From positions 3,224 through 67,223 of the forward strand of contig CAZCVP010000009.1 in NCBI GenBank assembly GCA_964501915.1: a stretch of DNA of 64,000 nucleotides, given 5' to 3'. This DNA is from CAYFPX01 sp964501915 (lineage in GTDB: Bacteria > Myxococcota_A > UBA796 > CAJQPC01). The position numbers were made by a program, and so were the translations under genes. A model generated the notes under the pieces. That model was not told the origin of the DNA. It did no database searches and was given only the letters and a program-made list of their open reading frames with translations. Every line of letters starts with the position of its first letter. Position 1 is the stretch's first letter. Below are positions 24,384 to 32,338 of the stretch, one piece after another.

Positions 24384-25889
24384 ATGCTCCTCTCTGTCTT
24401 GTCCTTGCTCGCCTGTTCCGAGAACGAGCTCAGCACCTACAACACCCCCCCCGAGGTCGACATCACGGCGCCCGAGGAGGGGACCGAAGTCCCCGAGGAC
24501 GGCGAAGTCACCTTCCAGGGCATCGTCTGGGACGAGCAGCAGTCTCCCGACTCCCTGGAGGTCGTCTGGACCTCTTCGGTGGACGGGGAGCTGGGCACCA
24601 GCGTGGCCGACGGGGACGGCCTGGTGGTCTTCCCGTGGACCGGCCTCACCGAGGGCATGACCCACGCGATCACGCTCACGGCCTTCGACAACGAGCGCAA
24701 GTCCTCCTGGGACACGGTGACGGTCCAGACGACGGGCACCTTCGGCGCCCCGACCGTCACCCTGATCGGGCCCGTGGAGGGCTGGGAGTACGGCCAGGCG
24801 GAGGGCGTGCCCGTGGTGGCCTCGGCCACCGACGACGAGCAGGACTGCGCGACCCTCGACGTCGAGGTCCTGCTCTCGTCGGTGGGCTCGGTGTGGACCG
24901 GCAACCCGGAGGTCAACTGCTCGATCACGATGGACCTCTTCGACCTCCAGCCCGGCGCCCACGACCTCACGATGACGGCCACCGACGAGGAGGACAACAC
25001 CGGCTCGGCGTCGGTCTCCTTCATCGTCCTGGAGGACGCCAACCCCGTGGTGTCCGTGCTCTCCCCCACCGACGGCAGCTCCTGGTGGACCAGCGACACG
25101 ATCGTCCTCGAGGGTGAGGCCGTGGACGACACCACCCCCGCCGAGGACCTGACGGTGACCTGGACCTCGGACCAGGACGGTCCGCTGCTCCACGGTCCTC
25201 CGGACTCCACCGGTCGCTCGGTCGGCAGCGTGTCGAACCTGTCCGAGGGCGTGCACGTCATCACCATGACCGCGGTCGACCTCGACGCCAACCCGGGCTC
25301 GGAGTCGGTGGTCGTCGAGGTCATCGACCCGCTCAACCACGACGGCGACGGCGACGGCTGGACCGAGAACATGGGGGACTGCGACGACGGTGACGCGACC
25401 GTCTTCCCGGACAACCCCGAGGTCTGCGACGACATCGACAACGACTGCGACGGCGAGGTCAACGAGGACTGGTTCGACAGCTACGAGCCCAACGACACCT
25501 CCACGGCGTGCTACGACCTGGGCGAAGTCGATGACCCGATCCTCTGGCTGGGCGACAGCCTCACGCTCTCCGGCCTCACGATCCACGAGCCGCTCGACGA
25601 GGACTGGTTCCTCTTCGACGTCGACGACGACATCTACGACAACGCCAACTTCAGCGTGCTGGTCCAGGGCCTGCCCAACACAGGCATCTGGGTCCTGGAG
25701 CTCTGGGACATGAACGGCACGCCCGCGGTCAAGGCCAGCCAGACCGGCAACAGCAGCATGACGGTGAGCTTCACCGGCGACATCTTCGACGACGACGAGG
25801 ACGACTGGGCGGTCCGCATCTACGCGGCGACGTGGCCGACGGATGGGTCGGCCTGCTCGACCACGTACCAGATGTTGATCAGCACCTGA
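24384..25889 (+). CDS. lipoprotein with Ig/PKD-like repeats and a MopE motif
   Basis: The ATG at 24384 gives 501 residues with a minimal signal peptide and lipobox SLLAC (Cys11). Three beta-sandwich repeats follow, each opening with a P-x-V-x-I/L pattern (PPEVDITAPEEGTEV, APTVTLIGPVEGWEY, NPVVSVLSPTDGSSW). Near residue 330 a single calcium-binding MopE unit appears (DGDGDGWTENMGDCDDGD; DNDCDGEVNEDW). The last 130 residues form a pre-peptidase C-terminal-like domain (SYEPNDTSTACYDLG; DWFLFDV). It is probably outer-membrane and surface-exposed, and related in style to the protein at 17986. Confidence 0.8.
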   Translation: MLLSVLSLLACSENELSTYNTPPEVDITAPEEGTEVPEDGEVTFQGIVWDEQQSPDSLEVVWTSSVDGELGTSVADGDGLVVFPWTGLTEGMTHAITLTAFDNERKSSWDTVTVQTTGTFGAPTVTLIGPVEGWEYGQAEGVPVVASATDDEQDCATLDVEVLLSSVGSVWTGNPEVNCSITMDLFDLQPGAHDLTMTATDEEDNTGSASVSFIVLEDANPVVSVLSPTDGSSWWTSDTIVLEGEAVDDTTPAEDLTVTWTSDQDGPLLHGPPDSTGRSVGSVSNLSEGVHVITMTAVDLDANPGSESVVVEVIDPLNHDGDGDGWTENMGDCDDGDATVFPDNPEVCDDIDNDCDGEVNEDWFDSYEPNDTSTACYDLGEVDDPILWLGDSLTLSGLTIHEPLDEDWFLFDVDDDIYDNANFSVLVQGLPNTGIWVLELWDMNGTPAVKASQTGNSSMTVSFTGDIFDDDEDDWAVRIYAATWPTDGSACSTTYQMLIST

Positions 25890-25995
25890 GCCGAGGACGG
25901 GAGTCCCAGCCCGACTCAGCCTGGAGCGGTCCGGCCGGAGGCCGTGGGCCGCGGAAGGCGGCCGTCCGCGAGGGCGGCTGGCGCCGCATGGCGCC

Positions 25996-26586
25996 CTAGC
26001 CGCCCGAGCGGGCGGTCGAGTGCCGAAAGAACCCCGCCAGGTACTCCCAGCCGCTCACCAGGCTGAAGAAGAGGGCGAAGTAGAGCAGGACGAGTCCGCA
26101 GGAGTGGGCGTCGACCTCCGTGACCGGCCACCACCAGATCTCGGTGGGGTAGTGCCAGAGCAGGAACCCCAGGGCGGTGGCCTGGAAGGCGGTCTTGAAC
26201 TTGCCGAGGGTCCCGGCGGCGATCACCAGGCCCTCGGAGACGGCGATGGTGCGCAGGGCGGTGATGGTGAGCTCCCGACAGATGAGCAGGGCGACCAGCC
26301 AGGCGGGGATCCATCCCAGGGCCACCAGCATGATCAGGGTGGTCACCACCATCAGCTTGTCGGCGAGGGGGTCCAGGAAGGCGCCGGCCACCGAGACGAG
26401 GTCCCACTTGCGAGCCAGGTAGCCGTCGATGATGTCGGTGATCATCGCGGCCACGAAGATGGTCATCGCCAGCCGAGCCTCCCACTTCGAGGGGGTGTCG
26501 AGCAACAGCAGCACCATCACCGGCACGACGGCGATCCGGATGATCGTCAGGGTGTTCGGGAGATTCCAGAAGCCCTTTCCCTTCAC
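25996..26586 (-). CDS. pgsA: CDP-diacylglycerol-glycerol-3-phosphate 3-phosphatidyltransferase
   Basis: This inner-membrane enzyme makes phosphatidylglycerol phosphate, the committed step to phosphatidylglycerol and cardiolipin. The GTG at 26586 gives 196 residues beginning with the typical WNLPNTLTIIRI. The CDP-alcohol phosphotransferase signature D-x2-D-G-x2-A-R-x8-G-x3-D-x3-D is intact (DIIDGYLAR, then GAFLDPLADK). Five or six hydrophobic helices are present. Its start overlaps the stop of the lytic transglycosylase gene by four bases. Confidence 0.93.
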   Translation of the reverse strand: MKGKGFWNLPNTLTIIRIAVVPVMVLLLLDTPSKWEARLAMTIFVAAMITDIIDGYLARKWDLVSVAGAFLDPLADKLMVVTTLIMLVALGWIPAWLVALLICRELTITALRTIAVSEGLVIAAGTLGKFKTAFQATALGFLLWHYPTEIWWWPVTEVDAHSCGLVLLYFALFFSLVSGWEYLAGFFRHSTARSGG

Positions 26587-27182
26587 GGTGCCCGTCCTGT
26601 GAGCGGCCTCTGGTAACGGAAGTACCTGTAGAGGTCCATGACCTTGACGACGTAGTCCCGCGTCTCGTCGAAGGGGGGGATGCCGTTGTACTTGCGCACG
26701 TTGCCGGGGCCGGCGTTGTAGGCCGCCAGCGCCCTCCGGGTGTCGCCGAAGACATCGAGCTGTCGAGCCAGGTAGAGGGCGCCCCCCATGATGGACTGCT
26801 CGGGGTCGAAGGGGTCGGAGACGTCGAGTCCGGCGGCCGTCGCCGGCATGAGCTGCATGAGGCCCTGGGCGCCGGCGCGGGAGACGGCGTTCGGGTTCAT
26901 GCCCGACTCCGCGAGACAGACGGCCTTGAGCAGGGCCGGGTCGAGGCCGTAGCGGGCCCCGGCCAGCACCAGCAGCGGGTCGAAGGAGTCCAGCAGGGGG
27001 AAGGCCCGGGGGTTGACCATGTCGGGCGTGGGGGCGGGCCCGTCGACGTCGAAGAGCTCGTAGCCGCCGTGCTTGGGCGTGTCGGTGAAGCTGACCGTGC
27101 CGTCGGCGTGCTCGATCATGTAGATGTCGCCCGCCTCGGACAGCGGCGAGGCGACGACCAGCAGCAGCGTCAACAGGGGCAC
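26583..27182 (-). CDS. soluble lytic transglycosylase (SLT) family protein
   Basis: The product has 199 residues from the GTG at 27182, with a weak signal peptide (MPLLTLLLVVASPLSEA). Residues of about 19-45 (GDIYMIEHADGTVSFTDTPK) match the DUF4124-type N-terminal domain common in such proteins. The transglycosylase domain has catalytic Glu92 in LAESGMNPNAVS, then GAQGLMQLMPATA and ALAAYNAGPGNV. It cleaves peptidoglycan glycan strands in the periplasm. It is coupled to pgsA downstream and divergent from nadB, 44 bases away. Confidence 0.9.
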   Translation of the reverse strand: MPLLTLLLVVASPLSEAGDIYMIEHADGTVSFTDTPKHGGYELFDVDGPAPTPDMVNPRAFPLLDSFDPLLVLAGARYGLDPALLKAVCLAESGMNPNAVSRAGAQGLMQLMPATAAGLDVSDPFDPEQSIMGGALYLARQLDVFGDTRRALAAYNAGPGNVRKYNGIPPFDETRDYVVKVMDLYRYFRYQRPLTGRAP

Positions 27183-27190
27183 ACCGGCAT

Positions 27191-27217
27191 CCTATCCCGG
27201 CTGCTCCAGAGGATAGG
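27191..27217. promoter_or_regulatory. inverted repeat in the nadB upstream region
   Basis: CCTATCC (27191-27197) and GGATAGG (27211-27217) form a 7-bp inverted repeat with a 13-base spacer, 10 bases before the nadB start. The right arm touches the GGGGGA ribosome-binding site. It may be an operator or an mRNA hairpin masking that site. Function is inferred from symmetry only. Confidence 0.3.
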
Positions 27218-27226
27218 GGGACGGTC

Positions 27227-28834
27227 ATGACCACCGAGTGCGACTTCCTGGTCGTGGGGTCCGGCATCGCCGGGCTGCTCTTTGCGCTGGAGGCGGCTCA
27301 GCACGGCACGGTGGTCCTGGTGACCAAGCGCGAGCTCGGGGAGTCCAACACCCGCTACGCCCAGGGTGGCATCGCGGCCGTCTGGGGGACCGACGACAAC
27401 TCCGAGGAGCACATCCGCGACACGCTCCTGGCGGGAGGCGGGCTCTGCCGCCGCGAGGCGGTCGAGACCGTGGTGCGGGAGGGGCCGGACCGGGTCCAGG
27501 CCCTGATCGACCAGGGCGTGGCGTTTTCCCGGTCCATCGAGGACCCGGACCGCTACGAGCTGGGCCAGGAAGGCGGCCACGGTCGACGCCGCATCCTGCA
27601 CTCCAAGGACATGACCGGCCGGGAGATCATCCGGGCCCTGATCGCATCGGTGGAGGCCAACGACAACATCTCCGTGCGTGCCGAGGTGGTGGTGGTCGAC
27701 CTCATCACGGCCGGCTGGCTGGCGCGGCGGCGCCAGGAGCTGCCGCCGTTCCGGGAGCGAGTGCTCGGCGCCTATGCCCTGGACCCGACCAACCAGCGCG
27801 TGGAGGTCTTCAGCGCCAGGATCACCGCCCTCTGCACCGGGGGAGCCGGCAAGGTCTACCGCTACACCTCCAACCCGGACCTGGCCTCCGGGGACGGCAT
27901 GGCCATGGCCTGGCGGGCCGGCGCGGAGATGCAGAACATGGAGTTCGTGCAGTTCCACCCGACCTGCTTGTTCAACCCCGAGGCCAAGAGCTTCCTCGTC
28001 AGCGAGGCGATGCGCGGCGAGGGGGGCAAGCTCCGCCTGGCGAGCGGCGAGGCCTTCATGGCCCGCTACGACCGGCGGGAGGAGCTGGCACCGCGGGACA
28101 TCGTCGCCCGGGCCATCGACGCCGAGCTCAAGCGCCTGGGGGCGGACTGTGTCTTCCTCGACATGACCCACCACAGCCGCGACGCGCTCCAGGAGCGCTT
28201 TCCGAGCATCTACCAGCGCTGCCAGGAGCTGGGCCTGGACATCTCGCGGGAGCCGATCCCCGTCGTGCCGGCCGCCCACTACTTCTGTGGTGGGGTCGGC
28301 GTGGACCTCAAGGGGGAGTCGTCGGTCGAGAACCTCTTCGTCGTCGGGGAGAGCTCCTGCAGCGGGCTGCACGGGGCCAACCGGCTGGCCTCCAATTCCC
28401 TGCTGGAGGCCGCCGTCTTCGCGCCGCGGGCCGCTCGCGAGGCCGCCTCCCGCCTCGACCGCACGCGCCTGCGCGAGCTCCCGGAGTGGGACAGCGGCCA
28501 GGCCACCGACCTCGACGAGCTGGTGGTCATCAAGCAGACCTGGGAGGAGATCCGACAGTTCATGTGGAACTACGTGGGCATCGTGCGCACGACACGCCGG
28601 CTCCAGCGGGCCCGGCACCGGGTGGAGCTGGTCCAGGAGGAGATCCGGAACTACTACTGGGACTTCCGGCTGACCTCCGACCTCGTGGAGCTGCGCAACC
28701 TGGCCACCGTGGCCGGCCTGGTGGTCGAGTCGGCCCTCAGCCGGCGGGAGAGCCGCGGGCTCCACTTCACGATGGACTTCCCCGACCGGGATCCCCGATG
28801 GGTACGCGACACGCGCTTGCGGCTGCGGCGCTGA
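27227..28834 (+). CDS. nadB: L-aspartate oxidase
   Basis: NadB oxidises L-aspartate to iminoaspartate, the first step of de novo NAD synthesis. The 535-residue flavoprotein has the FAD dinucleotide motif VVGSGIAGLLFALEA near residue 10, the substrate-side block ESNTRYAQGGIAAVW, and EFVQFHPTCL, GEGGKLR and GANRLASNSLLEA, which mark the fumarate reductase/aspartate oxidase family. The absence of heme or FeS partner genes and the C-terminal domain length favour NadB over SdhA/FrdA. nadA and nadC are not in the window. Confidence 0.93.
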   Translation: MTTECDFLVVGSGIAGLLFALEAAQHGTVVLVTKRELGESNTRYAQGGIAAVWGTDDNSEEHIRDTLLAGGGLCRREAVETVVREGPDRVQALIDQGVAFSRSIEDPDRYELGQEGGHGRRRILHSKDMTGREIIRALIASVEANDNISVRAEVVVVDLITAGWLARRRQELPPFRERVLGAYALDPTNQRVEVFSARITALCTGGAGKVYRYTSNPDLASGDGMAMAWRAGAEMQNMEFVQFHPTCLFNPEAKSFLVSEAMRGEGGKLRLASGEAFMARYDRREELAPRDIVARAIDAELKRLGADCVFLDMTHHSRDALQERFPSIYQRCQELGLDISREPIPVVPAAHYFCGGVGVDLKGESSVENLFVVGESSCSGLHGANRLASNSLLEAAVFAPRAAREAASRLDRTRLRELPEWDSGQATDLDELVVIKQTWEEIRQFMWNYVGIVRTTRRLQRARHRVELVQEEIRNYYWDFRLTSDLVELRNLATVAGLVVESALSRRESRGLHFTMDFPDRDPRWVRDTRLRLRR

Positions 28835-29427
28835 CGGCCTGCCTCGGTCGGGGGCTGACGCTCCCCCCGGCGGTCGCCCTCGGCGTCGGCTACGGCGTCT
28901 CGGTGGCGGAGGTCCGCTGGCAGATGGCCGCGCCGGAGGACTGGGACGGGCCGGTCGCCGCGGCGGTCCTGCCGGGCTTCGAGGAGGCCCTCGCCCAGCG
29001 GCTCGGGAGCGCGGTCGGGGTCGCCCGGGTCATCCGCTGGGTCGAGGTCGGGGTGCTCACCCGGGCAGCCCGTGGGGGACCTGCGCTGTCCTCCACCGCG
29101 GCCTGGTCGGCGGAGGTCCGTCTCGCCCGCTGGGGGCTGCGCACCGCGACGGACGGCCTGGAGGCCTTCATCGACCTGGACGTGGCTCTGCGGGACCCCC
29201 AGGAGCGTCTGGCCTGGACGGACCGGGTTGGGTGCTCGGAGCACCTGCTGGCCTCACCCCGCCCCGGGAGGCCGGAGACCGCCAGGGCACTCGTGGGCCT
29301 CGGGGACCGGGAGCTCCAGGCGATCTACTCGTCTCTCGCGAGCGACTGCGGCGAGGCGGCCTGGTCGGCCCTGGTCGCGAGCGAAGGTCGTCGCACACCG
29401 GGCAGCAGGGGCTCCCCCGGACGGTAG
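28798..29427 (+). CDS. predicted lipoprotein of unknown function overlapping nadB
   Basis: The ATG at 28798 lies 37 bases inside the end of nadB in another frame and gives 209 residues. The N-terminus looks like a lipoprotein signal (ALAAAALTAC, Cys15). The rest has alternating beta/helix character (GYGVSVAEVRWQM, LPGFEEALAQRLGS, STAAWSAEVRLARWG) but no family I recognise. The final 20 residues are low complexity. The overlap suggests coupling to nadB, though a role in NAD synthesis is not implied. Confidence 0.5.
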   Translation: MGTRHALAAAALTACLGRGLTLPPAVALGVGYGVSVAEVRWQMAAPEDWDGPVAAAVLPGFEEALAQRLGSAVGVARVIRWVEVGVLTRAARGGPALSSTAAWSAEVRLARWGLRTATDGLEAFIDLDVALRDPQERLAWTDRVGCSEHLLASPRPGRPETARALVGLGDRELQAIYSSLASDCGEAAWSALVASEGRRTPGSRGSPGR

Positions 29428-29534
29428 GGCCACCCCGTCGATGACCGGGGCGACCTCGACCTCGACGGGCTGTACCTGGGGTGCGGCGCTGGCCTGGGTG
29501 ACGAGGCGTAGGAGCGCCAGGTGCACGGCGGGAC

Positions 29535-30938
29535 TCAGAGACCCAGAAGCTGGGCCGGGCTGGCTCCCGAGCCCACCAGGGCCTCGACTTCGGCGAGGCG
29601 CTTGGGGATGTCGGCGGTGAGGTTCTCCGGAGCGCCGGCCGTCACCAGCACGTCGTCTTCGATGCGGATGCCGCCGAAGCCGGTCCAGGAGCGGGCCCGG
29701 TCGTGGTCGATCCAGCCCGACAGGCGCTCCCGCAGACCCGCGTCGTCGAGGATGGCGGGGGCGACGTAGAGGCCGGGCTCGATGGTCACCAGGTGGCCGA
29801 CCTCCAGGGTGAGATCGAGCCGGAGGTAGCTCAGCCCGAACTGGTCCGAGCGCGACCGGCCGGGATCGTAGGCGGCGAGGTCGCCGAACTGCTCGAGGTC
29901 GTGCACGTCCAGGCCCAGCAGGTGGCCCACGCCGTGGGGGAAGAAGACCGCGTGGGCCCCGATCGCGACCGCGTCGTCGACCGAGCCGATCACCAGCCCC
30001 TCGTCGACCAGCCAGCGGGTCAGGATCCGGGCCGCGGCCAGGTGCACGTCCCTGTAGCGCACACCGGGCAGGCAGAGCTCGATCGCCGCGAGCTGGGCCT
30101 CGAGCACCGCCTCGTAGGCGGCCCTCTGGCGTCCGCTGAAGCGTCCGTCCACGGGCCAGGTCCGGGTCACGTCCGCACACTGGCCCGTCGCCACCTCCGC
30201 GCCCCCGTCCAAGAGCAGCAGCTCGCCGGCACGCAGCGGGTGGACGTGGTCGGGGTTGTGCAGGATCTCGCCCCGGACGGTGACGATGGAGCCATAGGCG
30301 GGCACGCAGCCCTCGGCCGCCAGGACGGCGTCGAAGAGCGCTGCGATCCCACGCTCGTGGCCGCCGGGGTGCGTGGCGGCCATGGCCAGGCGGTGGGCCA
30401 GCGCCGTCACGCGGGCCGCCTCTCGGTGGGCGGACAGGTCCCCGGCGTCCTTGATGCGTCGCTGGGCGATGACGGCCTGCACGAGGTCCTCGTCGCCGTG
30501 GTCCCCGGCCCAGGTCCAGGCGTGGCCGGTGATCCGGGCTCCGAGGGCCCGGGCAACCGGGTCCGACACGGCCAGGGTCGCCAGCTCCAGCCCCCGGCAG
30601 GCGCCCTCCAGCTCTCCGATCGGGCGCAGCGCCTCCACGCCGTACTGCGTCTGGAGGCCAGCGGCGGTGGGGAGCTCCCCGTGCCAGAGCGCGTCGTCGG
30701 GCGCGGGCAGCGGCAGGAAGAGGGTGCAGTGGCCGTCGCGCAGGAGCGCGGCCGCGCCGGGCAGCGCACAGCCCGTGTAGTACAGGAAGGAGGAGTCCTG
30801 GCGGAAGGGCAGGGCGTTCATCGGCACATTTCGCGGCTGCAGGCCGTTGCCCATCAGCAGGATCGGTCGACCGAGCGCCGCACACAGCGCTGTGCGACGC
30901 CGAAGGAAGAGCGCCGTGTCGAGGACGCCGGGCCTCAC
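29535..30938 (-). CDS. pepP: Xaa-Pro aminopeptidase (M24B metallopeptidase)
   Basis: The GTG at 30938 gives 467 residues. The N-terminal creatinase-like domain (RPILLMGNGLQPRNVPMNAL, then FRQDSSFLYYTG) and the C-terminal pita-bread domain are both present. The metal ligands appear as LLLLDGGAEV, CADVTRTWPV, GHLLGLDVHD, VTIEPGLYV and GIRIEDDVLV. It removes N-terminal residues preceding proline. Distinguishing it from prolidase (PepQ) is not certain, but the YYTG N-domain favours PepP. Its start overlaps the pyrE stop by four bases. Confidence 0.85.
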   Translation of the reverse strand: MRPGVLDTALFLRRRTALCAALGRPILLMGNGLQPRNVPMNALPFRQDSSFLYYTGCALPGAAALLRDGHCTLFLPLPAPDDALWHGELPTAAGLQTQYGVEALRPIGELEGACRGLELATLAVSDPVARALGARITGHAWTWAGDHGDEDLVQAVIAQRRIKDAGDLSAHREAARVTALAHRLAMAATHPGGHERGIAALFDAVLAAEGCVPAYGSIVTVRGEILHNPDHVHPLRAGELLLLDGGAEVATGQCADVTRTWPVDGRFSGRQRAAYEAVLEAQLAAIELCLPGVRYRDVHLAAARILTRWLVDEGLVIGSVDDAVAIGAHAVFFPHGVGHLLGLDVHDLEQFGDLAAYDPGRSRSDQFGLSYLRLDLTLEVGHLVTIEPGLYVAPAILDDAGLRERLSGWIDHDRARSWTGFGGIRIEDDVLVTAGAPENLTADIPKRLAEVEALVGSGASPAQLLGL

Positions 30939-31486
30939 CGCAGCGCCTCCAGCTCCGAGCGGGTGAAGAGGGCCTCCAGCGTCAGGCCGGCGGCGGCCAG
31001 GGCCTCTTTCGCCCCCTCCTCCCGGTCGACGATGGTGAGGGTCTGGACGACCTCGAGCCCTTCGGCTCGGCAGTGCTCGACGGCCTGCACGAGGGATCCG
31101 CCGGTGGTGGTGGTGTCCTCGACCACGCAGACCCGCGAGCCGTCCGGCAGGTTGACGCGACCCTCGACCCTTCGACGGGTGCCGTGGGACTTGGGCTGCT
31201 TGCGCACGATGAAGCCGTGCACGGGTCGGCCCGCGGCGTGCGAGACAGCGGCCACGGCCCCGGCGATGGGGTCGGCCCCCACGCTCAGGCCTCCGACCCC
31301 CTGCACGCCCTCGGCGAGCCGGGCGACGACGAGCTGTCCGATGAGCCAGGCACCCTCGGCGTGCAGGGTGGTCTGGCGCCCGTCGACGTAGAAGTCGCTG
31401 GTTCGGCCCGAAGCCAGGGTGAAGGTCCCGAAGCGCACGGAGCGCTCGCGGATGATCTCGAGGAGGCGCTGCCGCTGCTTCGACAT
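30935..31486 (-). CDS. pyrE: orotate phosphoribosyltransferase
   Basis: PyrE joins orotate to PRPP to make OMP in pyrimidine synthesis. The ATG at 31486 gives 183 residues; a TTG at 31501 is less likely. The PRPP loop reads VCVVEDTTTTGGSLVQAVE, with Glu-Asp-Thr in place of the commoner Asp-Asp-Val, and FTLASGRTSDFYVDGR is the family's N-terminal signature. It lies between pepP and the lipase-like gene, 18 bases from the latter, in the same transcription run as the TRAP transporter. Confidence 0.92.
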   Translation of the reverse strand: MSKQRQRLLEIIRERSVRFGTFTLASGRTSDFYVDGRQTTLHAEGAWLIGQLVVARLAEGVQGVGGLSVGADPIAGAVAAVSHAAGRPVHGFIVRKQPKSHGTRRRVEGRVNLPDGSRVCVVEDTTTTGGSLVQAVEHCRAEGLEVVQTLTIVDREEGAKEALAAAGLTLEALFTRSELEALR

Positions 31487-31504
31487 GGGCCCCACTAACA
31501 ACGA

Positions 31505-32338
31505 TCAGGTCATCGGCGTGAAGCTCGCCTCGCGCTTCAGCCACTCCGTCACGTCGTGGAGGATCTGCTCCTTCTCCGGCTCGTTGAAGAGCTCGTGGTA
31601 GAGGCCGGGGTAGTTGATGCAGTCCTTGTCGTTGGCGCCATAGCGCTCGAAGAAGTCGTGGCTGGCCTCGACCGAGGTGATGCGGTCTCCCTCGCCGACC
31701 AGCACCAGCATCGGCGTGCTGAAGCTCCTGGCGTCCTGGAAGACCCGGTCGATGGCCGTGAGCATCTCGGTGTACCAGCGCGGCGTGATGGTGCCGTACA
31801 CCAGGGTGTCCTCCTCGTAGCGACGCACGACATCGACGTCCCGAGAGAGGTGGTTGGTGTCGAGCTCGTTGCCCAGCGGCAGCGTGGGCCAGATCCTGGA
31901 CAAGAGCCCGGCCGCCCAGATCTTGATCGCCGGCGCGTCGACGGCGACGCCCAGCAGGGGGTTGCTGATGCAGACCCCGAGCACCTCGGGCCCGATCGGC
32001 TTGCGCAGGGCGTCGAGGGCCACCAGGCCGCCCATCGAGTGGGCGACGACATAGTGGGAGCGCCCGATCTTGTAGGCGGCGGCGCGGAAGTCATCGACGT
32101 AGCGTCGCCACTCGTCGACGTGGCCGCGCTTGCCCTCGCTGTCTCCGTGGCCGCGGAGCTCGACGCCCGTCACCTGGTAGCCGGCGGTCGTCAGCGCCTC
32201 GGCGACGTGGTCGTAGCGCCCCATGTGCTCGGCCAGGCCGTGCACCAGCAGGATGTCGGCCCGAGGCTGTCCGTCCGGACTCCACTGGACCAGGTTCAGG
32301 GTGGTGCCGTCGCGAGAGGTGGTGGGGATCTTCTTCAT
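31505..32338 (-). CDS. monoacylglycerol-lipase-like alpha/beta hydrolase
   Basis: The ATG at 32338 overlaps the stop of the fused TRAP permease gene by one base (TGATG). The 277-residue product has the serine aminopeptidase S33/monoglyceride lipase pattern: LLVHGLAEHMGRYDHVAEAL, GVELRGHGDSEGKRGHV, the nucleophile Ser101 in VVAHSMGG, acid in VGEGDRITS and His in YPGLYHELFNE. No signal peptide is seen, so it is probably cytoplasmic. Coupling to the transporter suggests it acts on an imported lipid or ester; that is inference. Confidence 0.87.
   Translation of the reverse strand: MKKIPTTSRDGTTLNLVQWSPDGQPRADILLVHGLAEHMGRYDHVAEALTTAGYQVTGVELRGHGDSEGKRGHVDEWRRYVDDFRAAAYKIGRSHYVVAHSMGGLVALDALRKPIGPEVLGVCISNPLLGVAVDAPAIKIWAAGLLSRIWPTLPLGNELDTNHLSRDVDVVRRYEEDTLVYGTITPRWYTEMLTAIDRVFQDARSFSTPMLVLVGEGDRITSVEASHDFFERYGANDKDCINYPGLYHELFNEPEKEQILHDVTEWLKREASFTPMT

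Noticed and set aside
29254..29526. A 90-codon minus-strand frame directly after pepP, starting with a signal-like segment
   Set aside because: It has no ribosome-binding site, and more than half of it overlaps the better-supported plus-strand lipoprotein gene; its second half is Pro/Arg low complexity.
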